Shown here piece by piece: positions 1 to 16,128 of a DNA stretch of 64,000 nt (positions are counted from its first letter, which is position 1; every line of letters starts with the position of its first letter). The position numbers and the translations under genes are program-made. Origin of the DNA: Paralvinella palmiformis (taxonomy: Eukaryota > Annelida > Polychaeta > Terebellida > Alvinellidae); assembly GCA_025642065.1 (NCBI GenBank), contig JAODUP010000851.1, forward strand, positions 1 through 64,000. The letters are read 5' to 3'. The notes beneath the pieces are model-generated. The model was not told the DNA's origin. It did not search any database and saw only the letters and a program-made list of their open reading frames with translations.

Positions 1-22
1 TTTCTTTCCGGTTACTTATTTT

Positions 23-132
23 TAAGAGCGTACTGTGCCTGCTACACTCATTTAAATGCTGGATAACCAGGCCAGACACCTAAACGGCGTGCCTCCAAAG
101 ACGCAAATAGTGCACGGAATATACAGCTCTAG
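23..132 (+). repeat. composite repeat family A, fragment at left edge
   Basis: TAAGAGCGTACTGTG, ATTTAAATGCTGGATAACCA, CCTCCAAAGACGCAAATAG and ATATACAGCTCTAG occur in the same order at 48680-48765 and 49069-49180. A (TG)n tract separates it from the duplicated segment at 160. Confidence 0.8.
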
Positions 133-159
133 TGTGTGTGTGTGTGTGTGTGTGTGGTG

Positions 160-1664
160 CGCTAGTTTCGTACAATGTCTTATGATGTTATCGTGGATAA
201 TACGGGCTCAGATACATGCATCTGAGTTTCGGTTAAACATGATGCTCCTGTTAGGATAATTATCGTTTGCGAACGAAGGTAAGAATAAATGTAACGGCCA
301 ATATTGTAATTCAGAGATCATCTTAACTTTATAATATGGTATGCGATTGTAAAAATATTATTTAAAAGAGTGGATCGATAAGCACATACCCATTTAGTAA
401 ATTTATATTCCCGTCATTATTAAATGATATATTATATGGTATTGCGACAAGATAATGGTAGATAAGGGTTGGATTAAAACTAAAATAGACTACACATATA
501 CAAATATACTTAGGACCTTTGCGTAAACATAAAATTCGTCAAAGTGGGACGCTATCTTTCTGTGATTTATGAAGGGATCTTATTAGATACTTAATTTTAT
601 CTACCAATAACAAATATTGACATTCTAACAAACAATATGCACACATATTGTCTTTCAAAAACTCGGCTTTCCAGTACCCGATAAATAAAACATTATATAC
701 GTTCTTTGTATCGGTAATTATCTTTAAAACTCAGAAACAAAAACAGAAAATAATTTGTTGTGAAACTACGGGGGGGGGGGAGCGCCGTTCAGGAATCATA
801 TGTCGAGGTCAGTAATCCATTTCAAGATTAGCTAAAATATTGCCACTATTTTTTGTCATAATGTCCTTTCTAAAATAAGATAATGTTACTGGGACTTATA
901 ACTACAACTATATAAATGTGGGAAATATTGGTCCCTTTGTTATCTGAGTGTTATGAACCATAAATCGTTTGATCCTGTCTCCTTTTAAAACGGGTTGGAC
1001 GCATGTTTTTCAAATTACATGTATGTGTCTAGGCTAGATTTGCTATGAAAATAGTTTATAAGGTAAAACTCTATAGGTGTCTAGTAACGGAATCAACTGC
1101 CTGTGATAATATTCGTCATGTGACATGGCATAAAAGGGAACATTATTATTTTACTGACGTCTTAGAAATCATGCTACTTTTACATGCCTCCCCTTTCACC
1201 TGATTAGCAGTCATCTTGTACTAGTAATTAAATAATCATGCTTTACAATCTGATTGTACGTTTTCGTGTGTATTACTAGTCAAGATCCCATTGGTGATAT
1301 TATTTCTTAGAGAAATAACCAGTGTTTTATCTAGTACATTATATTGTAATATTATGTATTAAGTATTACCTTTAAATCAATAATATAATCACTAAAGTCA
1401 ATGCCACTCTATCAAAATGACAAATATAATCTTTGTTTCTATTTTGTTTTTTGACTTAAACGTAACCTTAAAATTGCAAATGTGGTATTCACTATATTTA
1501 CATTTTAGACAGGCGGCTTATGTCATCTCAATGTTCATATATATTGCAAAATAAATATTCATATATGAGATAACAAATCATCAGGCCAACTAACCCATAG
1601 TAGGTAAAGTTCAACACTTCTATTGATCACTCTGTACAATGTATCTGTCTTACTTTCCGTTAAC
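160..1664 (+). repeat. duplicated segment, copy 1, block 1
   Basis: Collinear with 16439-17991 over about 1.5 kb with scattered substitutions and small indels. Clear anchors are GGTAGATAAGGGTTGG (455 and 16744), CTCGGCTTTCCAGTA (662 and 16946), ACTGGGACTTATAACTACAA (889 and 17156) and GGTAAAGTTCAACAC (1603 and 17931). No coding potential recognised, so this may be an old noncoding transposon or a genomic duplication. Confidence 0.85.
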
Positions 1665-2080
1665 ATAATTATGCTAACAAATGCAATTTCAGACTTGATG
1701 GGCTCAGTGATTGCTTTCTCACAGAGTATAAGCGGCGAAGCAGGTATGGTATATTGCCTATATTTCACTCTACCTTTACCGGTAGTAAGTAAGTAAGTAA
1801 ATAATTATTCAATAACAACATCGTGATATAATAATACACTTACATGACATGTTAGATTGTCTATCTATAAATGTGATGTTGTTAGCCAGGACGGCCGATA
1901 GCCATAAAGACTGTCTTCCCCGGCGTCCTGAGAGTAATTAAACACAAATTAAAACAAACAAATCACAATGATTAGATGATGATGTAAATAATGATTGGCG
2001 AATGAGGTGAAGGTAGATGAATCTAATGCATCGTGGAGTCTATCGCTAATGCAAGTGAGCCCGGACAGAATGGAGACCAA
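1665..2080. other. no gene seen
   Basis: AT-rich. Holds a short AGTA run near 1785. A GC-richer patch at 1880-1935 (GCCAGGACGGCCGATAGCC) could be a SINE scrap but was not matched elsewhere. Confidence 0.4.
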
Positions 2081-2082
2081 AC

Positions 2083-2221
2083 GTGTGTGTGTGTGTCTGT
2101 GTGTTGTTATTTCTATTCTCCGAATTAAAAAAGCAAAGAAACACTCTCACGCACACATGCACACACACACTCACACACATACACCTGCCTAGACTTAAGC
2201 AGTGAAGCATTAGAAACTGTG

Positions 2222-2278
<57 letters not shown>

Positions 2279-2314
2279 ATATAAAGTATGAGAGAGAGAG
2301 AGAGAGAGAGAGAG
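2083..2314. repeat. microsatellite cluster: (TG)n, (CA)n, (TA)n, (GA)n
   Basis: (TG)n at 2083-2102, (CA)n at 2155-2181, about 25 TA units at 2222-2271 and (AG)n at 2290-2314. They produce spurious open frames on both strands. Confidence 0.9.
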
Positions 2315-3299
2315 ACTATGTTAGTATTTGTTTGGGCCACCATGTTAATATTTAATGCGAGAACGCTGTTATTTTACTAATGTTCCACAATTATGACATT
2401 ACTTTATATACTAATGGACTATCCCATTTGCATTTCTTATATAAATGTATAAGTTAATAACATCATAGTGATATACCAAAACATAATTACATTTTGGCAA
2501 CTACAATCTATAACGAGTCACTAACAATTCGTAATATAATGTGCCCATTTAGGTATGTCCAGATCTGAAGTCTTTTATATACCACAAGAGAGACATTTTG
2601 GATATTTTGTTCATACTTTAGTATCAACACGAAATACATCCTGGCAAAGGTCACGTTATGGTGACCCCAAAATGGCATCATTAATAAATAATAAGGCAAT
2701 AATCGCAGATGGTAACGTTGTTTTGACATTCTGGCATTTTCAAATTGAAACTTTGGACCCAGATTATACCACGGTTGGCGTAGTTTAATTTGGTTGTATA
2801 TGTTTATGTGATTTTTTTATCAATTCAGCTTTCCAGAAAACCAAAGCTTGATATATCCATAGGAACGAAAGAAGAAATAATTTGTCCACGCTTCTAAAGC
2901 TAAAAGTGGTATTTGAAACCTGAAATGGCTAAACACTTACAATCGAAAAGCAGGTAGAAAGACAATTTTGGAAAATGGGCTTCATCATTCATCAGAACAT
3001 GTATACTTATTTGAGGAATTTAACAAAAATATTATGAACTGAATAGCTCTATCCTGTCGAAATGTCGAAAAAGTTCATTACGTTTATAATTAGCTCATTG
3101 CTCTTTGAAATAACCTCATTGATATCCCAAAGAAGAATGATTAGCTGTTTAGAAATATGTAATGTTTTTATTTATTGCTATTCTTTGCTGATATATTCCT
3201 AGGTTGATACGCGATTAATTGCAAAATAATCGAATAATCTTTTATAAGAGCGTACGGAATTAATTGTATGTAATTGTGATCATCCTTGCAAATAGTCCA
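2315..3299. other. no gene seen; spacer unique to duplication copy 1
   Basis: AT-rich with no recognised coding or repeat signature. It belongs to the stretch between blocks 1 and 2 that is missing from copy 2. Confidence 0.4.
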
Positions 3300-3665
3300 A
3301 TTAGATTTTTTACTTGACCTTTAACATGGTGCCAACAACAGTCACCTGGATAGGTTGTTACTGATAGACACTAGTTATCATTACACGGGTATAACATATA
3401 AGATGAGACGTCAAAAATCGTGCCATTGCGCGTAATAATGCCAATATATCAAAATCTCTACAATGCTTACAATCACAGATATTATATTTACAAATTACAA
3501 ATAGCATGAATAAACCTAGATTCTTTTCAGAGATCGGAAACCCAGTACCAAAGTTTGGTTGTGCTTCACACAGAGCGGCTCGCCAACCATAATATTAATA
3601 TGCGTATATAATGTTTTAGAAACAAATAATTACAACTATTTTATAAACATCAGAAATAAATTAAC
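3300..3665 (+). repeat. duplicated segment, copy 1, block 2
   Basis: Collinear with 18131-18515. Anchors are GCCAACAACAGTCAC, CTGTTACTGATAGACACTAG-like sequence, ATATTATATTTACAAATTAC and AACCCAGTACCAAAGTTTGG. The spacer from block 1 is about 1.6 kb here but about 0.14 kb in copy 2. Confidence 0.85.
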
Positions 3666-3775
3666 AGATATAATTCGATTAATTAATATTGTAATTACAA
3701 AATCATGATTACAATAATACTTCACCTAAATTTAAGAAATTAAATATTTTAAATACAGGGAAAATATAATATTAC
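3666..3775 (+). repeat. duplicated segment, copy 1, block 3
   Basis: Motifs TTACAAAATCATGATTACAA and TTAAGAAATTAAATAT recur at 19940-20010 in copy 2. In copy 1 this block follows block 2 directly, so it marks the state without the insert. Confidence 0.6.
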
Positions 3776-3776
3776 A

Positions 3777-4248
<472 letters not shown>

Positions 4249-4289
4249 TTCTTATTTTTTATATTACTACAACAACTACTGCAATAACT

Positions 4290-4346
4290 TTAACAACAAC
4301 TGCTACTACTACTACTACTAGCAGTACTACTACTACTACTACTACT
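4290..4346. repeat. (ACT)n trinucleotide repeat
   Basis: Imperfect ACT/CTA units in two runs. Confidence 0.85.
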
Positions 4347-4726
4347 GGTTTTTTTTAGACACAACTTTGTTGATAGTTCTGACAGTCGAAAAATTAATTA
4401 AAGCATCTTCGACTTGGTATATAATTGTTTTCAAGATCAATCTTCTGAATAATTCGACGTTCTTGTAGAAAATTACGAACTACAAATTTTTATCTTATTC
4501 ATCATCTATAAAAAAACTTTATTTTCATTATCATCAACGTTGTACTCAAAATCGTTACTCTCAAAATTAATAGAATTATATATATTTAAGGTATTGAAAG
4601 ATCGTTATGACCTTCCATTCTATATAGTCAATATTTCGGTGCAATAGTTGAATATACTCAGCTGATATAAAGCGACTAATTTACAAATCTGACAACAAAA
4701 AATCTTATATATTAACTCGATATCAT

Positions 4727-4831
4727 GTCACGTAACCAGATGTCAGCTGGCCATTGATTTGTCACGTAACCAGATGTCAGCTGGCCATTGATGTGTCACG
4801 TAACCAGATGTCAGCTGGCCATTGATGTGTC
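4727..4831 (+). repeat. 34-bp tandem repeat, three copies
   Basis: The unit begins GTCACGTAACCAGATGTCAG and repeats at 4727, 4761 and 4795, nearly identical. Confidence 0.95.
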
Positions 4832-5289
4832 TGACTTCTACTTGTGCTACAAGTGGCCGCTTTCTTCACCAAAATGAAGCTAACTACTGCTTGTACCAGT
4901 AATAATATGACGCTTATATATCTAGTTAAATAGGTTGTTATCTATGAACGGCTAATTTCACCAGAAATCCAACGTCTTGAACATCAGCTAAATGACACCT
5001 TAAATTTATGACATCAGGATTGAGATTCTAGAAATATTGATACAAAATGATGAACGGCGTAAAAATATGGTACTTTTTAAGAAGTTGAAAATGTAATCTT
5101 ATATACATTGTATTATTGTTGTGTCATATTACTACTTTAGCGACAATACATCTATGTTCTATGAGGGAATTAAGTAGTGTATAGCTTGAACACACTGTAT
5201 ACCTATATAGTTATCACTAAATTCAGTATATGACATATCTTGTAACATTTTATTTAAATATTGGTTTACGAAGTGGCTTTTGTTATTAT

Positions 5290-5290
<1 letters not shown>
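4832..5290. other. no gene seen
   Basis: AT-rich sequence without recognised motifs. Confidence 0.4.

Positions 5291-5293
<3 letters not shown>

Positions 5294-5367
<74 letters not shown>
5294..5367. repeat. (TA)n microsatellite
   Basis: About 37 uninterrupted TA units. Confidence 0.95.
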
Positions 5368-5639
5368 TTGGATCATACATCAGTATTAAGAAAGTATCTT
5401 ATATATTTGTTTTATATTTAATTAATTAATTCATGTTTCCCATTTGAAAACGAGATTATCAATAAGCAACCGATTTTATTTAATTTAGTTAACAAAACAA
5501 TTTGACTGTGATCATCACGAAGGACAATTTAATGTATATTTTAGCATAAATATTTTTAAGATTTTAAAACACGGCATTAATATGTTTAATAAGTATAAGT
5601 GTTGTATTTACCATAACGATTTTGCCAATATCGAATGGT

Positions 5640-5855
<216 letters not shown>

Positions 5856-6099
5856 CTCGGCATACTATATGACATTTTCATATATGTTAATACATTAGTC
5901 AAAAATAACCCATAGATTGGCTCCTGGTAGTAAGGGCGCGCTTTATTAAATAAATATCATTATTATTTTTAACGAGAAATAGATGATAGAATAATAAGTT
6001 AAATATTTTATGATATTGATATCTTTGGTGTTTTTGTTGTGCTATGTTTTCATTTTTCTGGACCAATGCTTCATTGTATTAAGTTTATCAACGGTTAGC

Positions 6100-6118
6100 G
6101 AAGTACTACTACTTTTAC

Positions 6119-6168
<50 letters not shown>

Positions 6169-6240
6169 CTCTTACTACTACTACTACTTCTACTACTACT
6201 ACTATTACTTTTACTACCTACAACTCCTGCTGCTGATACT
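6100..6240. repeat. (TAT/CTA)n trinucleotide repeat
   Basis: ACT, ATT and CTA units. The frame through it is a poly-Leu artefact. Confidence 0.9.
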
Positions 6241-6245
6241 ACTAC

Positions 6246-6411
6246 TTACCAAATAATGGCTGCTATATTTCTTAAGCCATTGACTAATATACCACAATAT
6301 CTAATGATCCCTTGTAGTCGAATATCATTCCAAAATTCCTCGGAACAAACTAACAGAATAATAGTTGGGAAAGTAATTTGAACCGCTAAGTTAATAATTA
6401 TGATGTGAATT
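6246..6411 (+). repeat. 166-bp direct repeat, copy 1
   Basis: Identical to 6468-6633 except for three substitutions I counted. Spacing is 222 bp, with trinucleotide repeats before each copy. Confidence 0.95.
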
Positions 6412-6467
6412 ACTAATGTTACTATAAGTACTACTACTACTACTTCAACTACCTTTATTAATAGAAG

Positions 6468-6633
6468 TTACCAAACAATGGCTGCTATCTTTCTTAAGCC
6501 ATTGACGAATATACCACAATATCTAATGATCCCTTGTAGTCGAATATCATTCCAAAATTCCTCGGAACAAACTAACAGAATAATAGTTGGGAAAGTAATT
6601 TGAACCGCTAAGTTAATAATTATGATGTGAATT
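6468..6633 (+). repeat. 166-bp direct repeat, copy 2
   Basis: Partner of 6246-6411. Confidence 0.95.
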
Positions 6634-6635
6634 GT

Positions 6636-7479
6636 ATGGATATAATGGTTATAGTTTTATAACGTTTGGTTATATCGTAAATCCGCCATATGTCTCATTC
6701 GGGGGGACATATAAGTAATATTGTTATAATAATGTATTTACTTCTGGAATAAAACAAAAAATGAATTCTCGAAACTTATTATCTGGCATATATATGAAAT
6801 TATGTGAAGTAACATAAAATTAAGAGTCTCGTCTTATTATAAACGGCAAAGTGTATTTAACTTTATATGTGCATTGTTATGATGCAATGTCCAGATGGCT
6901 AGGAATATGCTATCCAACCATCCTAACATTATTGATGATATATATGTATCTATTTGTTTTCTTTAACATAAAACTTAATGTTCATATTAATCTATTCTCT
7001 TCAACTCTTATTCACCAATTGAAAGTCTATCATAAATTTGAACCTACAACCAGGTGGTTTAGATCATATTGCTTTAGTAACTGCGTCATCAGCGCACTCA
7101 CCTGTCGAATTAAGCATAGCATCATAACATTATTACTATAACGACAGAGGAAGAATATAATATATTCGAAAATAAAGCATTAATTAGCTACACACAATTT
7201 ATTTTCACTTTATTAGAATTGTGTTTGATAATCCCCATAAATTGAGTAATCATGGAGGATATCTGAATATTCGTTTATTGTCTCAACTGATTCTCCTATG
7301 AAAAAAAACATTCTTACACATAAATTGCACATTATTTTTCACATTTCAAATACCATGCAAATAGGAATTTGCCAATACGTTTATTAAATACACATTATAA
7401 CAAAGATATTTGCTAATGTCATTACATTGCTACCAAATATAAAAGGGAACCTATGATTACAAATATGAAGTATAAGTAT
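6636..7479. other. no gene seen
   Basis: AT-rich. The 96-codon open frame at 6851 has no recognised motif. Confidence 0.35.
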
Positions 7480-8850
7480 TGTTCTTATAAATTGTCAGTC
7501 GATCTGTAATAAATCTGTAGAAATATCCGATGTTGATAAGGATATGGATGTTTATGATCTTTTCATTACAAAGACTGGGCTGACTGGTAATGTTTCAGAC
7601 CAGAAACTTGTTGGTGAGGTGACTCTAGCTGGAAATTCATTCCATCATGCAGCTAGGATTCACAAGAAAGGTTAAGGAGTCGACAATAAGAAAAATGGCC
7701 TGAAAATTGCATATTTCTTCACGGAAGTTTTGGGATTTATTGACTCTCTTGCTACCAACAGTGGCCACCTGTTGAATTTAGGTGATTTTAATCTACATTG
7801 GCATTGCCTGAGGAATGCAGATACCAAACAACTGGCTGACATTCTTAGATCTGCCGATCTCAGCCAGTATGTGCCATGAAGAACACACAAACATGGTCAA
7901 ATCTTAGATCATGTCATCTCTCGTGGTGATGACAATTTAATTAAGGGTGTATTGTATCTATCATATGGTCTGATCATTTACTTATTAACATTAATCTATC
8001 ATTACAGAAACAATCTGCTTCCGCTAAAGATAGTTCATATAGAAGATATAAGTCAATTGACAAAGATGCTTTACTTGCAGATCTGCGGTTCTCGTCTTTT
8101 GGTATTGGATCCCCGGATGATGTGGATCATCTGTTGGATCTCTATAATAGAATATTGAGAGATATTGTAAATGAGCATGCAGCAAATATTAGCAACTCAA
8201 ATAAGGACATTGCCCATCGTTTTAATACCTACTTATGTCACAACATTTAAATATTCATAGTAGGTTCCCTTTCGGCACCTTATCACATGATAAGTCATTG
8301 GTAGAAGACTCCTCTATGTCATTGTTCGATATATTTGTGACTGATATCAGACATTTACTAATTAGGTTATCTAATGTTCTATGCAGTTGATCTATGTTTA
8401 AATATCTTGTTAAATATTATCTGTAAGTTCTGATCAGTCCGATTACAAATAGATTTAAAAAATCATTATCTCTGGGTATGTTCCCAAGATCCATGAAAGC
8501 TGTCCTTGTAAAACTATTAATAAAACTATTTAATATTCTAAAGAACTGCAGATCTGTTTTAAATCATATTTTTGTAACTAATGTTATAGAAAAGCAGTTG
8601 TTTTCCATCTAAACAAATATTTAATCAATAAATACCTTAAAGATTCACTACAGTCTGCATATAAATGTGATCACAGCACTAAAACAGCCTTGGTCCGGGT
8701 GACCTATTATATTATGTTGTCAATAAATCAAGGGAAGTCAGTATTACTTGTTCTTCTGGATCTGTCTACTGCATTTGATACAGTTGACCATAATATACTT
8801 TTCTCTTGGTTAAGAGGTATCTCTTACTTCCTTGATAATAAAATATTGTA
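7480..8850 (+). pseudogene. CR1/Jockey-group LINE remnant (endonuclease and RT pieces)
   Basis: Seen: 7490-7675 reads CQSICNKSVEI, YDLFITKTGLTGNVSDQKL and a stop, matching the start of an APE-type endonuclease (N.RS..NK, TETWL positions). Around 7770-7920 it reads LLNLGDFNLHWHCLRNADT and ADILRSADLSQYV, the endonuclease GDFN motif, then a stop and HGQILDHVIS. At 8600-8848 one open frame reads NKYLINKYLKDSLQSAYKC, DHSTKTALVRVTYYIML and LVLLDLSTAFDTVDHNIL (RT motif A). It stops before the catalytic YADD region. Known: QSAY..HST.TAL followed by LLDLS.AFDTVDH is typical of CR1/L2/Jockey elements. Multiple stops and frameshifts make it a dead, 3'-truncated copy. Confidence 0.85.
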
Positions 8851-11425
8851 AAATTTGAATACCCCGTCGATTTATAAATACAGGAATTATCTTAATTAAT
8901 TATTAGCCCGATGCAATGTATGAGTGTTTGTATGCGTGTTTGTGTATACATACATGTGTGTGCGCGCAATATGTTAGCAATTCTTATGATAATTTAAGCC
9001 AATTAAATATTTTAACCTTATTGATATTTGTAAACATCTACACTATTATTAGATTAATATGCATATAATCTGCATTTACAAGAACCTCGACATGTATGCA
9101 TCATTACCTTATTTTATTCAGCTTAAATATTAAATAGGATGACAGAACGCCATCCACTAATTAACAACACCAGCACAGAAATTAATTATTGACAATGTAT
9201 CACAGTTAATAATTTTGGTGGTGTCTACAACTTCTTCATTATTTTTATGATAATTTAGTTGCCCAATAGGGTACAGTAAGATGAAATAGTTAGAAATTAA
9301 GTCAAACTAAAATACCATTACAGATAATAAATATCCTTGATATCCGTGCTCTGTTGTGATATAATATATTTGAAACGTCAGATGTTATGCTTCTGTAAAT
9401 TATTTGTCTCGTTCAGAAACATTTTCGTGTTATTTTAATATTAGTGAATCTATTTCTTCCATACTTACCTTGGCTTTTTCAGGTAGCTGAGAGAAAACCC
9501 CCCACACTGGCTTCGATATTTATATTCGATGTAAGAAATCAAACACTATAAAATATCAAATCCGTTATCTCATGGGCCCCCCCCCACACACACACACGCA
9601 TGTACCGTATAATCATTGTGCCATTATGTTGTTGAACCAAATTAACTCTTTCCTGGAATATTACCAGAAAGGGAAAGCAACGTATTAAGTCTAAGTATAT
9701 AACGGTCTCTCAAATATAGCATTTTAAGAAAGTGTCCATTGTTCGCACTGCATACTATTAACATAGGAATAGATATTACTTTATATATATTAATTCGTTC
9801 GCTAAAATATTTCCACTACCACATTATTGGAACATTGAAATTGGAGTTATGTAATCTAAGATCCATATTACGTATAGTCCTGTTCGGAAACGGCATTGTC
9901 CCTGAATTGTAGCCAAAGGAGCGGGTCTGTTTACAATGTCTTTTTCCACAGTGATATTAAATCAAAAATTCAGAATTGTTCATAAAATGGACTCTAGAAG
10001 CCCTTCATTTCCAAGACTTGCAATATGCTTTACGCAAGGACTTTCAATTTATTGTTAATGCAACTGGCAATGTTCTATTTTTATTATGATCATTAAAAAC
10101 ATAAAACAGTATAAATAACAAACACGAAACATATTAGATCAATAGCTTAGTGAAACCACTTTTCGAAATCCAGCCAGTTATCTAATATCTCAGCCAAGTT
10201 AGAATTAGTTCTCCTAACAAGAGCATAGAACCCAATTATTTAAAATGATGTTGAATTGATAGAAGTCAGAAGCGTGCTGGACTGGTAAATCAAAACAAAT
10301 ATATTGTCATCTTCTCAAGTGACTTAAAGAGTATATCCTACAAATATAAAAAGCGTGTTTCTAAAAATAAAAATAAAAAACACACCAGTAGTGGCATTAC
10401 ATTCTAGGCCTAAATATGTATCAGGCTATGTCTCGTGTTTAACTTCTCTTCGATACATTTCGGAAGAACAACATATAAATACAAATTGAATTATCGATGA
10501 AGGAGCTGATGATATTGCATAATATGCAAAGGTAAGGCGGTATGGTTGATTTAATACTTGATGAGCCGTGTTTGTCAAATTGTAGTGTACTATTGATTAA
10601 CCTCGAACTGCTTACTACAATAATTTGAAGAAAAAAAACTTATTTAGTATTAAATCCTATATTGTACTATATTAATGCATATCAACTATTTTTATATATC
10701 ATAGTGATAAACAATTATATAATGTAATTTATTATATTCTGTATAAGCAAAACCTTCGATTCCGTTTAATTCCTGGACAGTAGCAAGTTTAGATAGAACA
10801 CTTTTTTTTAATTTAACGCTAAAAATGTTAAACTTTACACCTCCTAACATATCATGGTATACTGCCTACATGCGATACACATTGTGTACTACATTTTTGC
10901 AAAAGACAAGGTTGCCTAATCAATGCTATTACCTAAGCTCGTGATATATTTGATTGTCGTTATTAAAATTGGGGAGAATTCATTAGGAACTTTTTCTTGG
11001 TATCTTTTCAAATGTGAACTATTTATTATTATATGAAGACTAATCTCAGAAAATAACTTAGTGAAGTTGATATGATATTACGTTGTTTGTTTCATATTGA
11101 TATGCATCATTGCTTCCAAGTAAATATATACCTAAATGTATTAATTTAAATGTTGAAGTGAGCCTATTATATTAACTTTATTTCCTTTAACCTTAATCAT
11201 AAGCGTTTAACCTTGTTACCAAAGCCTCTCATCTTGAAATACGTGAACCTACCTAAAATACGTAGATATACCAGTTAATAAACAAAGCGTATTTTTAAGA
11301 TGAATAATGTCATGATATTAATATTGTACATGTTGTTGTTAAATAAAATAATTTAATTCATAATTAGTATAGTATGTTTGCTCATTATAGCAGCAGCAAC
11401 TAGAGAAACAACCAGAATGAGATGG
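8851..11425. other. no gene seen
   Basis: AT-rich. Minor (TG)n-like tract near 8930 and a poly-C/(CA)n junction near 9570-9597. No exon, RNA gene or repeat family recognised. Confidence 0.35.
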
Positions 11426-11427
11426 TG

Positions 11428-11507
11428 ATGATGATGATGATTATTATTATGATAAGAATTTAATCATAAGAAGAATCTTATGATAATAATAATAATAATA
11501 ATAATAA

Positions 11508-11538
<31 letters not shown>

Positions 11539-11545
11539 AAAAAGA
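11428..11545. repeat. (GAT)n, (AAT)n, (GAA)n trinucleotide repeats
   Basis: Three trinucleotide runs in succession. Confidence 0.9.
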
Positions 11546-12392
11546 ATTTAAACGTCATCACCAGCATTCTCATGCAAATTATTGTCATAATCACTACTAT
11601 ATTATAATCATCCATTAATAAATTATAACTATTTAGGGATTTCCCACCATATTCCACAAGCCAAGGTATCATTTCTAAAATGTCATTGAACCAGGTACGT
11701 TTAACCTCGTCAACGGTAGACTAAGGAATAAGATTGATGTGCTGCCAGTAAGATTAATAACGTAGCTGTCCGATGCTGAAAAGTCAATTCTGAGAGACTG
11801 CCTCTTTGTCTGCAGAATCCAGACTCTGTTGCTCGCCGTCTACCATCTTATCGTAGAGTGGGCTATGAGTTCGACATTATACTTCCTACTAAAACACTGC
11901 TCTGGCCACGGTGCTAATTGGGCCACTCGGTTGAACTGACCCATAATCTAAGATGGGAAAAATACCAGGATATGAAGTGCATTTTATGAAGAATAGTCCA
12001 TAATCCTAGTTTGCCTGGTCCCAGAAATTCATCCATGTTATACTTTATTCAAGATGTAAGACGGAAGAAAGATGCAAGTTTTAATATTACGAGAATACAC
12101 ACAGTTAAATGATAATTAAACATGCTTATATATGAAAATAATTAATTAACGTTGTTTTAATATATGAATTTGTATGCGTGTTTGTATAGGTCTGTGTGCA
12201 TACACGGGTGTCTTAATATGGTTTTCTTTGTGTGTGTACGCGTGCGTGTGTTTGCATGTGTGCGTGCGTGCGTGTGTGCGCGTGTTAGAGTAACTATCTA
12301 GTGGCACTGGCACTACCATATGAGAGGAGAGAATTTGCTACTAATGACTCACTTTTGAAAACTGCCGACATCCCACTCATTTTGTAAGGATG

Positions 12393-12395
<3 letters not shown>
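11546..12395. other. no gene seen; GC-richer patch 11690-12010
   Basis: The patch has mixed base composition unlike its AT-rich surroundings, but no recognised motif. TG-rich sequence at 12180-12290. Confidence 0.35.

Positions 12396-12398
<3 letters not shown>

Positions 12399-12443
<45 letters not shown>
12399..12443. repeat. (TA)n microsatellite
   Basis: About 22 TA units. Confidence 0.95.
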
Positions 12444-12445
<2 letters not shown>

Positions 12446-13050
12446 TTTATGGAATGTATGAATATCAAATCATGAAGTACTTCTTAAGTTCTCCAAAAAC
12501 TCAATTATTACAAAAACACTCCGTTAGAGGAAATTATAATCTTATCTATGTAAAGATTGTCATTAAGCCAAAAGGAATATGGATCTTTAATCTGAAAATA
12601 CACTCATGTGATAATTATTTCAATAAAAAGATCAAAAAAGTCATCAACCATAATAACGTTATTAATTAAAACGATTCAATTTGATTTAGAATTTCCATAT
12701 CACACACTTCTTAATACTTTCCTAGAACTATGTTATTTTATGTTAAGTGATTGCACACCTACGTAACTCTGCTTTCGGGTCTAATTAAGCTGTATAACAG
12801 GCAAATAGTAACATACTATGTAAACATACATACATGCATACGTACAAACAGTACATCGATTTTTAATATACCTTAATATTAAGTAACGCAAAAAAAAAAA
12901 ATTATCCCTTTCATATGTAGATGTTATTGTATAGCTAGCTGATAATAAGTTGCTAGTATTTGATTAATTAGTTAATAAATACAGACAGACCATTTGACAT
13001 ATTTGATAAACATCCATATATTTATTAGTATTCCCGTTTCGAAGGAAGAA
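12446..13050. other. no gene seen
   Basis: AT-rich. The short frame at 12454-12669 has no recognisable features. Confidence 0.35.
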
Positions 13051-13051
13051 A

Positions 13052-15360
<2,309 letters not shown>

Positions 15361-15393
15361 AATTATAGGTGTGTGTGGGCGCTTTTGTGTTTT

Positions 15394-15395
15394 AG

Positions 15396-15445
<50 letters not shown>

Positions 15446-15530
15446 GTGTTATGTGTGTATGTGTGTGCGTGCGTGCGTGCGTGCGTGTGTGCGTGCGTGC
15501 GTGCGTGCGTGTGCGTGCGTGTGCGTGTCG
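15394..15530. repeat. (TG)n/(TGCG)n microsatellite
   Basis: TG units followed by a GTGC/GCGT-rich portion. Confidence 0.95.
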
Positions 15531-15559
15531 TAGGTTACATATATAGTGACACTGACTGA

Positions 15560-16030
15560 GAACATCAACATATCTAAACATCCCTTGAAATCTTAATCTC
15601 CATGAATCTGTACATAAATAAAACTATGCTTGCTGTGGTGCCCAGCTACTCCAGTTTTCGTACTCGAAATATGTCAATATACTAGGATTTGTCAAACCCT
15701 ACAGCTAAAGCCCATACATTTCCTTTCACTGCTTCTTCAACGTTCATCCATGCCTAATTTAGCGTCACTTAGTTTGTGCAGTTAAATAAACAGGGTGGTT
15801 CAGGCAGATGTCCGATACGGCGAAGGACACGTAGGGGTTATAATAGCTATATATTCAACAATTATCCCATACAATTGTAACGTAATTATTCATAATATGG
15901 GTAAAAACTCAGCCGGTAGTTTAATACCCACGGAGATGTATGTCAGAATAATACGCACCCACATGAGTATAAATCCATCAAATAGCATTGAATGAATTGA
16001 TAAAGGCGTCTCACTAAACCATGTAAGGGG
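15560..16030 (+). repeat. repeat block C, copy 1
   Basis: Collinear with 46625-47760. Shared anchors are CATCAACATATCTAAACATC, TTAATTTAGCGTC, GATTTCAGGCAGAT-like sequence, TATAATAGCTATA and GAGTATAAATCCATCAA. The copy at 46625 carries about 0.5 kb extra between 46840 and 47355. Confidence 0.8.
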
Positions 16031-16038
16031 TATGATGT

Positions 16039-16128
16039 GTGTGTTTGTTTGTTTGTTTGTTTGTTTGTTTGTTTGTTTGTTTGTTTGTTTGTTTGTTTGT
16101 TTGTTTGTTTGTTTGTTTGTTTGTTTGA
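16039..16128. repeat. (TTTG)n microsatellite
   Basis: About 22 units. Confidence 0.97.

Noticed and set aside
6010..6381. 123-codon frame with a poly-Leu stretch
   Set aside because: Built on ATT/CTA trinucleotide repeats and the 166-bp direct repeat; no family motif.
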